From Steinernema hermaphroditum (taxonomy: Eukaryota; Nematoda; Chromadorea; Rhabditida; Steinernematidae), in contig CM059625.1 of NCBI GenBank assembly GCA_030435675.1, positions 4,340,001-4,404,000 on the forward strand: a stretch of 64,000 nucleotides of DNA, in the 5' to 3' direction. Every line of letters starts with the position of its first letter. Within the stretch, counting starts at the first letter, position 1. The notes under the pieces were generated by a model. It was given only the letters and a program-made list of their open reading frames with translations. It was not told the DNA's origin and searched no databases. Positions 1 through 10,383 of this stretch are shown in pieces. The position numbers and the translations under genes are program-made.

Positions 1-271
1 ATCGCACTCTTATTTGGAATTGCTATCTATGTACCGCGTGCCATTAAGCTGAATCTGTAACATATTTCAGCCCTCAAATGCTAGCTGTTGAATTTTTATG
101 TATGTAAAGGATTACGGTACTTGCTATGACATCACAAATGTAGCGCCTCTATTTTGTCATCATGAACAAATTGCATCCAGCAGCCAAATCCCTTGGAGGA
201 GGATATCTTTCTTAACAACCTAATCGCCTTTATAAGCTCCTAAAGATTTTATTTTTGTACCGTAAAGCGGC
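1..271. other. 3' flank of the first gene
   Basis: No open frame of note. The minus strand carries an AATAAA signal at 248-253, about 20 nt past the stop of the gene ending at 272, so the right part of this stretch is its 3' UTR. Nothing else is recognisable. Confidence 0.5.
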
Positions 272-687
272 TTAATGATTCGTTCCGCAATCCATTTGCA
301 TAATTAAATGCTTACGCGGCTGGCTCAGCTGCTCCTGCGGTTGGGCGATGGGCTGCTCGACTGCTTGATCAACTTCACGCCGGGTGGTCGGGGATCTATG
401 GGATCTGTCTAAAGAGAGAGGGAAGCAGGAAGTGCACTATAATTACATAATACACTTACTTTCGTGCTTGGCTGGGTCGTCTGCCTCTGCTGCCTCGTCT
501 TCCGGAGACACCATTGTTGACAACGGCTGTCCGGTTGTGATTACCTGAATGAAGAAGTGATCATTGAGGGAAGGCACCTGCCCGCGCACGTCCCACGGGC
601 ACCGAATGAGGGGGCCGGCGAGCAAATGAGCGACTAATTGCGTGTTCAGCGCGATATGCGGCTGCGTTTTCGAGAAGCAGCTCGGCC
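272..687 (-). CDS. 3' part of an unrecognised gene, 5' end not resolved
   Basis: Two exons are well supported. The last is 408..272, entered through a strong pyrimidine-rich TTTAG acceptor and ending in TAA, with AATAAA about 20 nt downstream. The one before ends at 460 with a perfect GTAAGTG donor, phase 1, and stays open upstream to about 687 without an ATG. Its product includes the string CPWDVRGQVPSLNDHFFIQ followed by an acidic stretch (SPEDEAAEADD); the last exon adds a Gln/Pro-rich tail. A further exon-like frame lies upstream on the same strand (about 866-750), but I could not join it in phase. TTCATTCAG followed by GTAATC inside the upstream exon could be an alternative acceptor or donor. 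I do not recognise the family. An SL acceptor and start codon were not found, so treat it as 5'-incomplete. Confidence 0.5.
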
Positions 688-3600
688 GTCACAGGCCTTC
701 CTTCCGTCGTTGCCTAGTAACCCGCTGAGCGGGAGAACGGAACTTCAGAGCGCGTGGTAGGTGAAGGTACACTCTAGGCGCGCGGACTGGGTAATGAGGA
801 ACGAGGCGCCGCTGGCGTGGGACACGAGGTGTCCGAACAATTGCCGCGCCCCCCAGCGGCACGCGACCCGCGGCCCTAATTTGAGAAAAGCGAGAACGCC
901 AACGGCGACGCTGTGTCAACACGCAACCGACGGGACACGGAGCCGAGTGAAAAAGTTGATATTCAATTGGGACCTACAAAATTGCGGCTGTTCAGAAGCC
1001 AGACGAATGCTCGCCTGTGGAAGCAGGCGTACAGAATGCCGCGCCGCTCGCCTATGGGGTTGGTCCGACGAGTGAGCGCACGCCCTTTCAGATTCACACT
1101 CAGCCTAACGCGGCTAGATTGAAAAAAGCGTCCGCTAATCGGCTAAGGCGTGCGGAGAGAACTGCCGTCGTTGGGAAGAGCCAGGCAGGCCATTACATAA
1201 ACGCTAGCAATATTTAAGGGATTAGGGTGCAGCTCACTGGAGGTCAGCTTCATGCGCGCTGCGAGAGGACATAATTAGCTTGAAAAGAGTATGAGCGCAC
1301 TGGAGCACATGCTTCCAACTGAAATTAATGAGCTCTTCCATCTCTCTCTCTAATTACTGACCGTAGGGCCAGCGAACCATGATATTCAAAACACAGGTAG
1401 TAAAGCCATTGCCGCTAGAAAAGGATATCGCGGAGGCGCGCTGAATTGAAACGTTTCATTAAAATGCGTGCGGCCCACATGCGTGCGAGTAGAAAGTGGC
1501 GTCACCGACTGGCCATTACGCCGATGGGGAGTCTAAGGATATCCGGATTTGGCAGGATTTCATGAAATTTTAACGTCTTACGCAGAGTGACTTCTCAGCA
1601 AGTAAAATTATGAAAGTGAATCTGGCAGAGGAGGGGAAATATGAGACAAACACTTGCGGCAGAGGAAAAAGAGGGACAGACATGGGGCAGATGATGGTTA
1701 AGGAAGACACAAACATCAAAATGGGCACAAACATCAAATGGGCTTGGAATGAAAACATAAGCAATGGTGACGATGGTGACTCGAAAAGTGTGCATTGTCT
1801 ATTGTCAGCTCGGACTCTCCTCGATCACACAAGGCAATCTATGGGAACATGTGGTCTCAGATTTATGAAAGACAATGTTGATTGTCTATGCGATTATTTG
1901 TTGTTCGAGGCATCACTTACCATGTGCCACCTTAGCCTAGGTATCTTGAACTTTCGTAATCATGGTCAGGGCACACCAGCGAAACCTGCATCACAAAGCT
2001 CTAGAAATGATAAGCGCTCAGATTCGATCTCCACATCACTTTGACCTCAGATAGAAGGCCATTTCGAATCGGATCCAAAAAAGGGCTTTTACGCCGAATG
2101 AAAAGAGAGGAAGAAAATGACTAGCTAATGATATCGCATTGAAGGTCATTAGCGTTTCGCATCTTTGGCCCATCAGCGAGATGGGCTCCACAATCCGTCA
2201 AAGGAAAGCTTGCGCAAAAGACACCCACGGAGGCCGCGAAAACAGAAGTTCCTCGCGAGCTGGTTCATCATGAGAATCTCACGTCGATTTATGTAAACAT
2301 AAGGTACCTTCGGTGGAAAAACCCCAAAGGCTCAAAACAAATGAACAACACTGTTCAACTGTGCGATTCTGAGAAGCCTTGCTCCAGTCACCATCTCCGT
2401 ATGCGTCTGATTCCATGCCTCGAGTTTTGTCATTGCCAATAAACCCAATTCGGCTGGATTTTGTTTTTATCATATTTGTTTAATGCAGTCATGCATAACA
2501 GGAAGCTGACATACGTCAGCACAGCATGCGAGAAACGAACGCAAGTTTCCTTTTTCGGAGATCAGACGCACGATGACGTTTATTTAACGCGGAAGCCGGA
2601 AATGTGTAAAATTCGTTCTATTATTTAATCGTGGCTCGAACGGAATCGCAGAAACCTAGGAAATCCGTCCAAACTAATGGCCGAGTGTGGAAACCACACG
2701 GGTTATGTATTATCGGTATGCTCCTGTTACTCCTGACATAAAAGCCACATTTGATAAGGGGTCGATTGAGAACCGAATCCACGTCATCGCGGCGTAAACT
2801 ACCGTATACTGCTCAACTCTTCAAAGTCAACCTATCCACAAATCGGTGCCTAAGTATTGATCAATTGGGCACCTTTAGAGACAAGATCATTATAGCTTTG
2901 TTGGGCATTAATAGCTAGCACAGTGTTGATGTGCAGCAAATGTGCGCCGTCTGCTGCGAGCTGATGAGCGGCGTCGTCTAGACTACTTCGATTATGCCAA
3001 CGCAGAATCATGACTCAGCTGAATAAATTACGAATAATAAGCATGCGGAACCTTATTTACGCCTCTCGACGTTCATGCGTTGTTATCGGAATCAATTACT
3101 AGCGGAGAATAACAAATTTCGCAGTGAGGCTGAAGTCGAAAGACACTTACCGTATCGCCGAAGACGACCGACCGCATCGCCAGAACCCGTTTTCTCCGAC
3201 CGCCCTGGCGGGCGAGCGGCGAGCAGCCTCCTCGCAGAGGCGCACCGTCCAGAAGAGACCTAGAGGCAACGACTGGATGCCGTGGCTCGCACAAAAGGTG
3301 TGCGGTCGGATTTGTCACTGATTGAGACGACCTCGCGGCAATCAGCGCATCCGACGCCGCAGCCGCACTTCTTCTTATTTAGGCAATTAACAGTTAAGTG
3401 GCGTGACTAAGAGCGCACGACACATTCCCAGAAAGTCATTAGCTAATTCAGCGATGTTTTGAAGACAGACGCCACACGTACGCAAGCGGTCTTTGTGCGT
3501 CAATGGCTTAGGTGCTTAGACGTGTGAGCTGAGGGAAACAACAGGGAATGAGCGAAGATTATCGGCGATTGGATTTAGCTTTCGGGAACCGAACACTCAC

Positions 3601-5835
3601 CCTAATGACACGGAAAAAGCGCGGATGCGTGAGTTGTAATGCGTGAGAGGGCTGGTGATCAATAGGTAAAGGAATAATGAAAATCATTGGACCGATGGAA
3701 GACAGCCCGTTGCTTTCTGTTTTTTTAGAGGGAAAAGTGCAAATTAGTGCATGCGAGTCAACAGCGAACTGTGGTTAAATTCGAAGTGAAAAACATCGGG
3801 ATTCGACAGAAAATTTCAGGGGAAAGGGGGAGGCAGGCCCGCGGACGGGTTTCTCTTTGTCGAAGGCTACTTCGGATACACATATCCCCAAATTATGAAA
3901 TTGAAAAGCGTTCTGCTGCAATATTCCACAGACAGAGTGCATATTGCACTGAAGTCAAAACGGATGCTAAAGGCACGTTAGTTTCAAATTTCATAGTATA
4001 GCCATGGACAAAACATATCGGAAATAACTTTATTTCTGACATGAATGACTGCAGCTGCACGCCAGTGGCAATAAAGTGCGACTGGATGGCCGATATTGGT
4101 CATCTTTGTGGGATGCTAGCTGGGCTATGCTGAAACGAAACGTGTGCAACACTGGCAGATCGATAACAGATTGGGAAAAATAAGGAAACTGGAATATTTC
4201 ATGTTTTAATGAGAGCGCATGTATCATATGAGCGATACGGTCTCAATTTACCTTTCACATTCTGTTCATTGCTGTTCATTCGAGAAGGCCTTCTTCTCAT
4301 TTCTCAGAATAACTCTTCGCTTTCCGATAGCTAATCCCTTACGCTTCAGACCAAATGAGAACGGAGATTGTAATCGGTTTGGAATATCTCAACCGACCGA
4401 TTGGCTTCTTTAGGCATTCGGCGAGTTGTTCGGCTTGAGTTCTTGAGTTTGTCGCTGTGTCAGCTCTGTGGCCACATGCGCTTTTTGCCTCGCAATCCCA
4501 CTTTCGACATGCGTGACGTCATGGCCCTCACGCATGCCCTATTTCATCCGTTCGACTGATTTCCACAATTTTCTTTAATTTACCTGAATCAGTTCAAATT
4601 AAAAAAATTTCAAAATTATGGCTTATATACCCATTCTTAAGAAAGATTATTTTTTAGAAAAAATGTGACTGGAAAAACCGCTGAAAACAGCGATCATCAT
4701 TATGATCACATATGCCGATTCGGTGAAATTCCACAATCCGAATCGGCTCGGCACAGCTGCGACGGGATGGCCGATATTGGTCATCTTTGTGGGGGCCTCC
4801 TCGGTCATCTTTGATATTGGTCATTTTTGTGGGAGCCATCTTCGCGGCAGCCTTCTCGGTCCGAGCCGAACCGAGAAGGCTGCCGCAGCATATACTGACG
4901 AGAGTTGCGACTGTTCGCAAGGAACGGTGCGAAGAGAGCGCCGACAACAAGACACTACCGTGTACCGTCGCTCCATGTCATTTGTCTCACGTCGTCTGCG
5001 CTCTCATCACAGCATTCCTCACGAATGGCTACAATTTTCCCGGTATAGAGGGCCCGGCCCGTTTCGGCTCCGTTGGAACTGGCTTTCTACTTGAACGAGA
5101 TAGAAAACGGCAGCAATCTTTATGTGTTTTTTTTCACGTTGCAGAACTTATTCACGCATTTGCATGGTCATTTGAGAGTCAAAGCGGAAAAGGGCATCCG
5201 ACAGAGTTCCCATAGACGAATATTACTTTGATTCACACGGTGAGTCACATCATTCTCTCTTCGGCGCGACTCCGATATCCGTCGAGCGGCGTCATGGCGT
5301 AGAGCGGCTCGACCGTCTGCCGCCAAATGCTTCGTTGTAACAGCCACATTCCATGTCTGCGATGCTTGCGCTTTTGGGCACACTATTATTAACTCTAGCT
5401 TTGAGACGGCAATACGAAAGAACACAGTTATAAATGCGCACTTGATTAAAAAAGGGCAACCCACCACCAGATCTTGAACCCGAGAATCAGATAATAAGGA
5501 CTCGACCAAAAGCTGTACAGTATACTGTCGCCGATTTCGATGCTGCACTCCCACAGTCGGGCGACCTTTTTTTGTCCGTTGTAGACAGAAACACGTTTTC
5601 TGCTAAGTGGCAACTCCGAGATGTTGCCATTCGAAAGCGCAAAGAGAGGTCTTTCTCACGGCCTCACTAATATATTCAAATTAAGGCAACAGGTACATAT
5701 CGGCAAATTTCCATTCGAAAGTAAAATTTGAGTTTAGCGAATATTGCTGACTACAGCAGATAATACTACGAAGGCCACGACAACACCAGCTTCAAATGAG
5801 GGACGGACTATCCACAAAAGGAATGAGGGGATAGC
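688..5835. other. No firm gene; scattered repeats and weak open frames
   Basis: An exon-like minus frame at about 866-750 may belong to the gene to its left. A plus-strand frame at 1610-2044 (144 codons) has low-complexity Asn/Gly/Asp content and no convincing splice or start context. A motif of about 26 bp, GGCCGATATTGGTCATCTTT plus TGTGG, occurs at about 4087 and 4768, with decayed partial copies just after the second. A strong hairpin lies at 4844-4886 (separate entry). A minus frame at 5168-5554 looks repeat-derived (Arg-rich, no start context) and includes a degenerate tRNA T-arm-like segment near 5470. Otherwise I see nothing supportable. Confidence 0.4.
4844..4886. repeat. Perfect 17-bp inverted repeat (hairpin)
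   Basis: The arm GCGGCAGCCTTCTCGGT at 4844-4860 is followed by a 9-nt spacer and its exact reverse complement at 4870-4886. It sits directly after the tandem GATATTGGTCAT-type repeats, suggesting the end of a small inverted-repeat (MITE-like) element. The spacer itself contains a short CCGAGCCGA string. Confidence 0.85.
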
Positions 5836-6309
5836 TCACCAGAAGTTGCTAGGGGGCAGAGGACGGTATCCGAGCTCCGGACGAGTTCGATCGCGGATGC
5901 GCAGCACGCAGTAGAGGTTGCCGAGGACTTCATCATCCTTCTTTTGAAAGATGTATTCGGCAGGATCTTCCAACTCTGTCTTCCCCTTGGTCATGTAGAA
6001 GAAGAGGTCCTGCAGGCTCCGGAGGTACATCTCCAACTGGGGCTTTATCATTTTGTTCATGTCGGGCCATGAAATCATGTACTTCTGAAAATACAGTACT
6101 TTTGCTAGAAAAGGAAACAAATTCGAAGCGCCTACCGTAGATGGTTTGTAAGTAAGGCCACTCTGACCGCCTTCAAAGGGGTCTTTCTCCCAGGTAAGAC
6201 GGGGCACAACACGAGCCTCAAAGTCGTCGTCAATGAGCAGAAACGATATGCGGCACTGGAGCTCCTGTACGGTATTCTTCCACAAATCAGCGATATCGTT
6301 CTGGTCCAT
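5836..6309 (-). CDS. Unrecognised 140-aa protein, paralogue A of the 7733-8422 gene
   Basis: Two exons: 6309..6136 and 6084..5836, phase 0 intron of 51 nt. The start codon follows an ATTTCAG acceptor by one base, which fits spliced-leader addition, so I prefer it to an in-frame ATG at 6333. No signal peptide or membrane segment; the protein is charged and probably intracellular. The start of exon 2 (KYMISWPDMNKM) matches the same position in the gene at 7733-8422 (EFDICFPDTTKM), where the intron has the same place and phase, and both end with a similar segment (LYCVLRIRDRT versus TYFAIRMDRT). They are therefore diverged paralogues. The C-terminus is uncertain: the stop lies inside a sequence that also reads as a donor (TG followed by GTGAGC). 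Splicing to a TGCTGTAG acceptor further down would replace the last residue with about 20 others before a TAA. Confidence 0.7.
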   Translation of the reverse strand: MDQNDIADLWKNTVQELQCRISFLLIDDDFEARVVPRLTWEKDPFEGGQSGLTYKPSTVGASNLFPFLAKVLYFQKYMISWPDMNKMIKPQLEMYLRSLQDLFFYMTKGKTELEDPAEYIFQKKDDEVLGNLYCVLRIRDRTRPELGYRPLPPSNFW

Positions 6310-6719
6310 TCTGAAATGTGTGCGGTCAGGCAACTGTTACAAATGACAAAATGTGAAGCGTATAATCGTAGAACACTTAAACATTAATTCCCCTTAAAAC
6401 TCGTAGGCCGACAGTACACAGTCGTAGCCGTAGTCTCCTCTCCATCTCCTCCCTCGCCCTCTCCCGGTGGAGGAGAAGAGAACGGGTGCCGGTCAGGAAA
6501 GGCCGCTTTTGTACCCTCCCCTTCCCGTCTCCCCTCTGCATCCGCGGACGTCGCTCACCGTGTCCTCCTTAGGCGCGGTGATGATACGCGCCCGCGTATT
6601 TCCCTCTTCTATCGCGTTGCGCGCTCATCGTTTTTTTAACTTTGATTTACTTGACGTGTATGATTGATTCTCGACTGCTTCCGATCACCGTCGTTCAGGC
6701 GCTGCTTCTCGCTGTTAAT

Positions 6720-7637
6720 ATGGTCGAGAATAGGGCCGAAAAAGAGCAACGCGATACGGCTTCTAGTGGTCGACGCAGCTCCGATCCGATGCCGCTTCGT
6801 GGAAACGCTTCCCCACTTGAGGAAGGAGAAACTTTTCCGCAGCCGCTGAATGTTGCGAATGAAAATGGTCATGTGGAGCCTTCGCTGCCTCCTCAGTTCA
6901 GCATGAATGATAGAGTCATTTGGCCCGACCCTAATTTCATGCTGGAGGCAGGTGAGCGTTCCGAAATGCTTCTTCTTCTCGGCTTCTTCTGCAGTTTAAA
7001 ATGTGCAAAAACCAACTGTTGTTACAGAAACGTCTGCTTTCGTTTGGATTTATCTTCCAAACGCCCAATGGTGACGCTTGTGACCACGCAAAGAGAGCAT
7101 GCAAATCGCTTGGATAATGATTGAAGATTGAGAAGCCATGAGGCCTTTCGTATCTCTAAATTTGAGAACCAATCCGTGAATGGATTCGAATGTAGCAGTA
7201 CGAAACGCAGCTCATGGCCTATCATTCATGGTCCAAGTTGCATGCTTTCATGCTCAGGAACTCACACAAATTTAGCAGAAAAATCACAAACAGAGATTTA
7301 GAACATAGCGGATATCAAAGCTGGGCGGATTCTTAATTGTTGTGTTGTTTGAACACAGCGTAGCTGCATTTCAGTAAGTTCCGGCTACATCCAGCAACGA
7401 TCTACGTTTTCGCCCACTTATTTATGTTTCTAACGTGGCACCTGCGATCTATGTAGAATTACTTATATTTCAGCTATTGTGGATGCGCACATGCGAAATC
7501 GCTTACGCCAAACCATAAGAGCGACTCTCGTGGAATTACTTGACCGATACAGAGCAGCAGAAGAAAGCTCGGATGCCCCGGATTCAGAGGAAAACGACTC
7601 GAACGAACGCTCGGACGAACAGCAACAGCAGCGCTGA
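6720..7637 (+). CDS. Unrecognised acidic 131-aa protein
   Basis: Two exons, 6720..6951 and 7474..7637, with a 522-nt phase 1 intron bounded by GGTGAGCG and TATATTTCAG. I chose ATG 6720 because a GTCGTTCAG acceptor (6698) lies 21 nt upstream and can take a spliced leader; in-frame ATGs at 6642 and 6660 would add a hydrophobic leader (LLPITVVQALLLAVNM) and make it a secreted or anchored protein. The body is polar and disordered-looking. Exon 2 encodes a predicted helix (NRLRQTIRATLVELLDRYRA) followed by an acidic Ser/Glu/Asp tail and a short polyglutamine run. AATAAA at 7703-7708. It runs divergently from the 5836-6309 gene and converges on the 7733-8422 gene; the two 3' ends lie within 100 bp. 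Family unknown. Confidence 0.6.
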
Positions 7638-7732
7638 TCATCAAGATTGAACTTCTCTCGTGGTTGCAGCAGGCTTTATCCTTTGTTCAACACATCGAGG
7701 TAAATAAAAATTTTACTTAGAACAAAGGATCT

Positions 7733-8422
7733 CTATGCGTCGATGTTGCCCTCGAGACGTGTGTAGCAGGTTGAGCCGTCGGCGAACGTTCTGTCCATTC
7801 GGATGGCGAAGTAGGTGATGTCGTCAGAGTAGACACCGTTGCTCGGTACTTCCGAAGGAGAGTCTACCGAGGGAAACACCCGCTCCAGTTTGTACACAGG
7901 CCTTGAATTATTCAGAAGAGTGCCTGCGTTGCTGATGTGTTCCAGGAATACGGTGATCGAGCCGATGTAGTAGCTCAGGGTTTTCGAGTTCATCTTCGTA
8001 GTGTCAGGGAAGCAAATGTCGAACTCCTGAACATTAATATATTTGTAGGAACTTTGAGAAATCTGCAGTTAAACAAAAGAGAAGTCTAGCAGTAACCGAT
8101 TTTTGCTATAGATGTTGTTTAATCTTGCAACTTTTGCCTATACCTTGCGCGACGGTTTAAAGTACTTGCAGTCGTCTTCAACCTCAACAGCAGTCGGCTT
8201 CTCGTTGATCAACTGGTGAAGTGTTTGGCTTTTTCGATAGAAAAGAGGCAGTTCCCCGTCTAGCAAGTCGTCCACATTGAACAAGCTGGTAATGGTATCT
8301 TCTATCTGCCGCGCTAGCTGTTGAAGCACACACTTGCAACTGCCTATGGCCTTATGAAGCCGTACTTGTAACAAATTTTCACCCGTCCATACAATGCAGC
8401 TGTCCACGTCAACATCGGTCAT
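7733..8422 (-). CDS. Unrecognised 190-aa protein, paralogue B of the 5836-6309 gene
   Basis: Two exons: 8422..8144 and 8026..7733, phase 0 intron of 117 nt. The ATG is preceded by TTTTCAG and one base, a typical trans-splice context. There is no signal peptide or membrane segment. The N-terminal exon contains D-x-D-x-D and a W-x5-LQ-x-R arrangement that recurs in paralogue A; the second exon opens with EFDICFPDTTKM, aligned with KYMISWPDMNKM there. It is about 50 residues longer than A, mainly between the LQ-x-R helix and the intron and near the C-terminus. Intron position and phase are conserved between the two genes. I do not recognise the fold; a lineage-specific nematode family is the most conservative reading. 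Confidence 0.75.
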
Positions 8423-8641
8423 CCTGAAAACAAATTAGGGATGTACATGATAACTGATATAACAACGCTGTCATTCTGTCTGTTAATAAGCTTAAGTTCG
8501 GTGGTATCTTCTGATATGAATCAACAAACATGTAATCTATCATTGATGACTTATGATGAGAACATTAAAAAAATCAGATTTCAAATGGAAATTTGAATGA
8601 AAAAACCGTAACAATTCTTAGTTAAGAACGGCCTAAATGTT

Positions 8642-9189
8642 TATCTCAAAATAGTAGGAGATTTGCAGAGGCTGTGAACCTGGTTTACAGTTTGATTACG
8701 TGCTACTCGATTAATTACGCGATTAATTCAACAAGTGCTACTGAAGAAGCCCTTCTTTGTCCATATCCGCCCTACCAAAGGAATAGCGCGCAAGATCGTA
8801 CATAATTGCTACTGATCATCAGAATATTCCACAACTCCAAAAGATGAAGGAACGCCACACACAAAGCTTCGGAAATTATACGTGTATCCCAAAATAGCGG
8901 CTGTGAACCTGGTTTACAGTTTGATTATGAGGCGGGAAGTCACGGGTTCGATCCCCACATGTGGCAAATTTTTTTTTTCAGCATTGCTGAATTCTGCTGA
9001 CTTAGCAAACATATATTTCAAGCATGTTTATAGTGATTCAATTAAATATCATACACAAAATTCAAAACGGCTACTAAGGAACTACTGCTTTGTGCATATC
9101 CGCAATATTGTACATAAAAGCAACTCATCATCTTCCACTACTCAAAAGGATGGAGGAACGCCACACACAAACCTTCAGAAATTATTCTA
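8642..9189 (+). repeat. Two tandem copies of a tRNA-derived (SINE-like) element
   Basis: Copy 1 (about 8642-8880) and copy 2 (about 8884-9189) both start near CAAAATAG, share GGCTGTGAACCTGGTTTACA plus the following bases, and share a 3' half ending GGAACGCCACACACAAA followed by a TTCxGAAATTAT string. Copy 2 keeps a tRNA-like T-arm (GGGTTCGATCCCC, near 8944-8956), matching a pol III B box. Copy 1 lacks that segment and seems internally deleted. No A-T-rich tail or flanking duplication was clear. It lies in the 5' flank of the minus-strand gene at 7733-8422. Confidence 0.7.
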
Positions 9190-9239
9190 TAAACACCGTT
9201 CAGGGTAGTGGAAATGTTGTGCAGTAAAACAGAAAATTA

Positions 9240-9322
9240 TGCACTGTGGGGGATCGAACTCGCGACCCTGCTGCTTGTAGTTAAGCAGCTCACCGGATGG
9301 ACTAACTGAACACAAGTAAGTA
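9240..9322 (-). repeat. tRNA-like sequence, degenerate
   Basis: Read on the minus strand this has a D-arm-like GTTCAGTTAGTCC, a possible anticodon stem TGCTT/AAGCA with only a six-base loop, and a T-arm GAGTTCGATCC followed by CCCACAGTGC. The cloverleaf is imperfect, so it is better called a tRNA pseudogene or a tRNA-derived repeat than a working tRNA gene. Confidence 0.5.
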
Positions 9323-9428
9323 CTTACGTGTCAGCGTTTAAATCCGCCATGTTCGAGCTTAACGCTTAATGCTTGGAACGGTCCCTGAAGAGATCAACGA
9401 ATATAATATAATGTCACTAATGTCATGT

Positions 9429-9797
9429 TCAGGAAAACAACGCCTTTCCAGGTATAAACGCGTTCGATATTTTTCGAGAGGAAGACGCGCAATTATGTGA
9501 AGTGGTGAATCTGCACTGCACAGCGAATTTGACAGACAGCATTTTTGGAATGGCGCTGTGATGGGAGCGGATAGGAGATCGGTGAATCACGCTTAGTTCG
9601 TCATGCCGCTCACTGCGCTTTAGAAGAGGAAATGTGATCAGATCGCCAGTTCCGTAGAGGGCTGCTCTTGTCGGATGTCTGGCAACTACCACACTATAAA
9701 ATAACGACAACAGACAAGAAATGCGACTATGACAAAGTTTGTTTTTGAATAAGGCAAAAAATAAATTTCACCTGTCAACAGGGACAGAATGAGCCAT
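9429..9797 (-). CDS. Unrecognised basic 96-aa protein
   Basis: Two exons: 9797..9772 (MAHSVPVD plus two bases) and 9693..9429, joined in phase 2 across a 78-nt intron with donor CAGGTGAAA and a long pyrimidine-rich acceptor (TTATTTTATAG). The second exon is open to TGA and encodes a Ser/Arg/His-rich sequence, for example SVVVARHPTRAALYGTGDL. There are no recognisable motifs, membrane segments or signal peptide. The agreement of ATG, donor, acceptor and phase is the main support; no orthologue comes to mind. Confidence 0.5.
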
Positions 9798-10015
9798 TTT
9801 AATGATCGCAGTTCTCGATAAGCGGCTCATTATCCATACGAATTGTCAATTTCGATGCAATGGTATAGCCTAAGCGGCAGATGCTCGTTCTTCTTCTTGG
9901 TTTAGGTTTTATCAGCGCATTCGTTTACACCGCGAAAAATGTCAAACTCCCTTAGTTTGATACTGATGTGCCCCCACCAATTCTCTGCACCCCTCTCGTC
10001 GTTCTTCTAAACTAT

Positions 10016-10383
10016 TTACGCGAAAAGTTTCTCTTGTTTACGTCCTTTCACGAAAGAAACAGCAGCTTCCATAGGAACTGACGGATGACCTCCAGGCGTT
10101 CGAGGCCACTCGAGGCGAATGCACTTACCGAACTGGTTTTGAACCGTTTCGCCGAGTGTTCCGCGGAATTCGCAAATTGCAGAGTCTGCGAGAAGTTTCA
10201 CTTTCGTAAACAGAGACGCACACTGTCGCCAAAAAAAGTTATAACGAACGCATTTTTTTTGCAGCTGAACTGGTCAGTTGTATGCGTGAAATGATGTTCC
10301 TCGGTGCGAGTGAAACGTAAAGCTGTAGGCCAGTCCCTGTTAGAACCCAACGAACAGTTCCTGGATTTCCATGTCGAGCGCAT
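10016..10383 (-). CDS. Possible small gene, 3' exons supported, 5' exon uncertain
   Basis: The last exon is 10077..10016 (product VPMEAAVSFVKGRKQEKLFA, TAA stop). It is preceded by exon 10185..10129 (about SAICEFRGTLGETVQNQF) through a 51-nt phase 1 intron with a GTAAGTGC donor. The upstream exon begins after a strong ATTTTCTTCTAG acceptor near 10397, suggesting a trans-spliced 5' end. Two start codons are possible: ATG 10383 in one frame, or the ATG of MEIQELFVGF in another. Joining to exon 10185 needs an unusually short (38-nt) intron, so the N-terminus is unresolved. Function unknown. Confidence 0.4.

Noticed and set aside
1610..2044. 144-codon plus frame
   Set aside because: Low-complexity content and no start or splice context; the opposite strand is equally open.
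8884..9322. Working tRNA genes
   Set aside because: B boxes are good, but acceptor and anticodon stems do not fold, so they are called tRNA-derived repeats.
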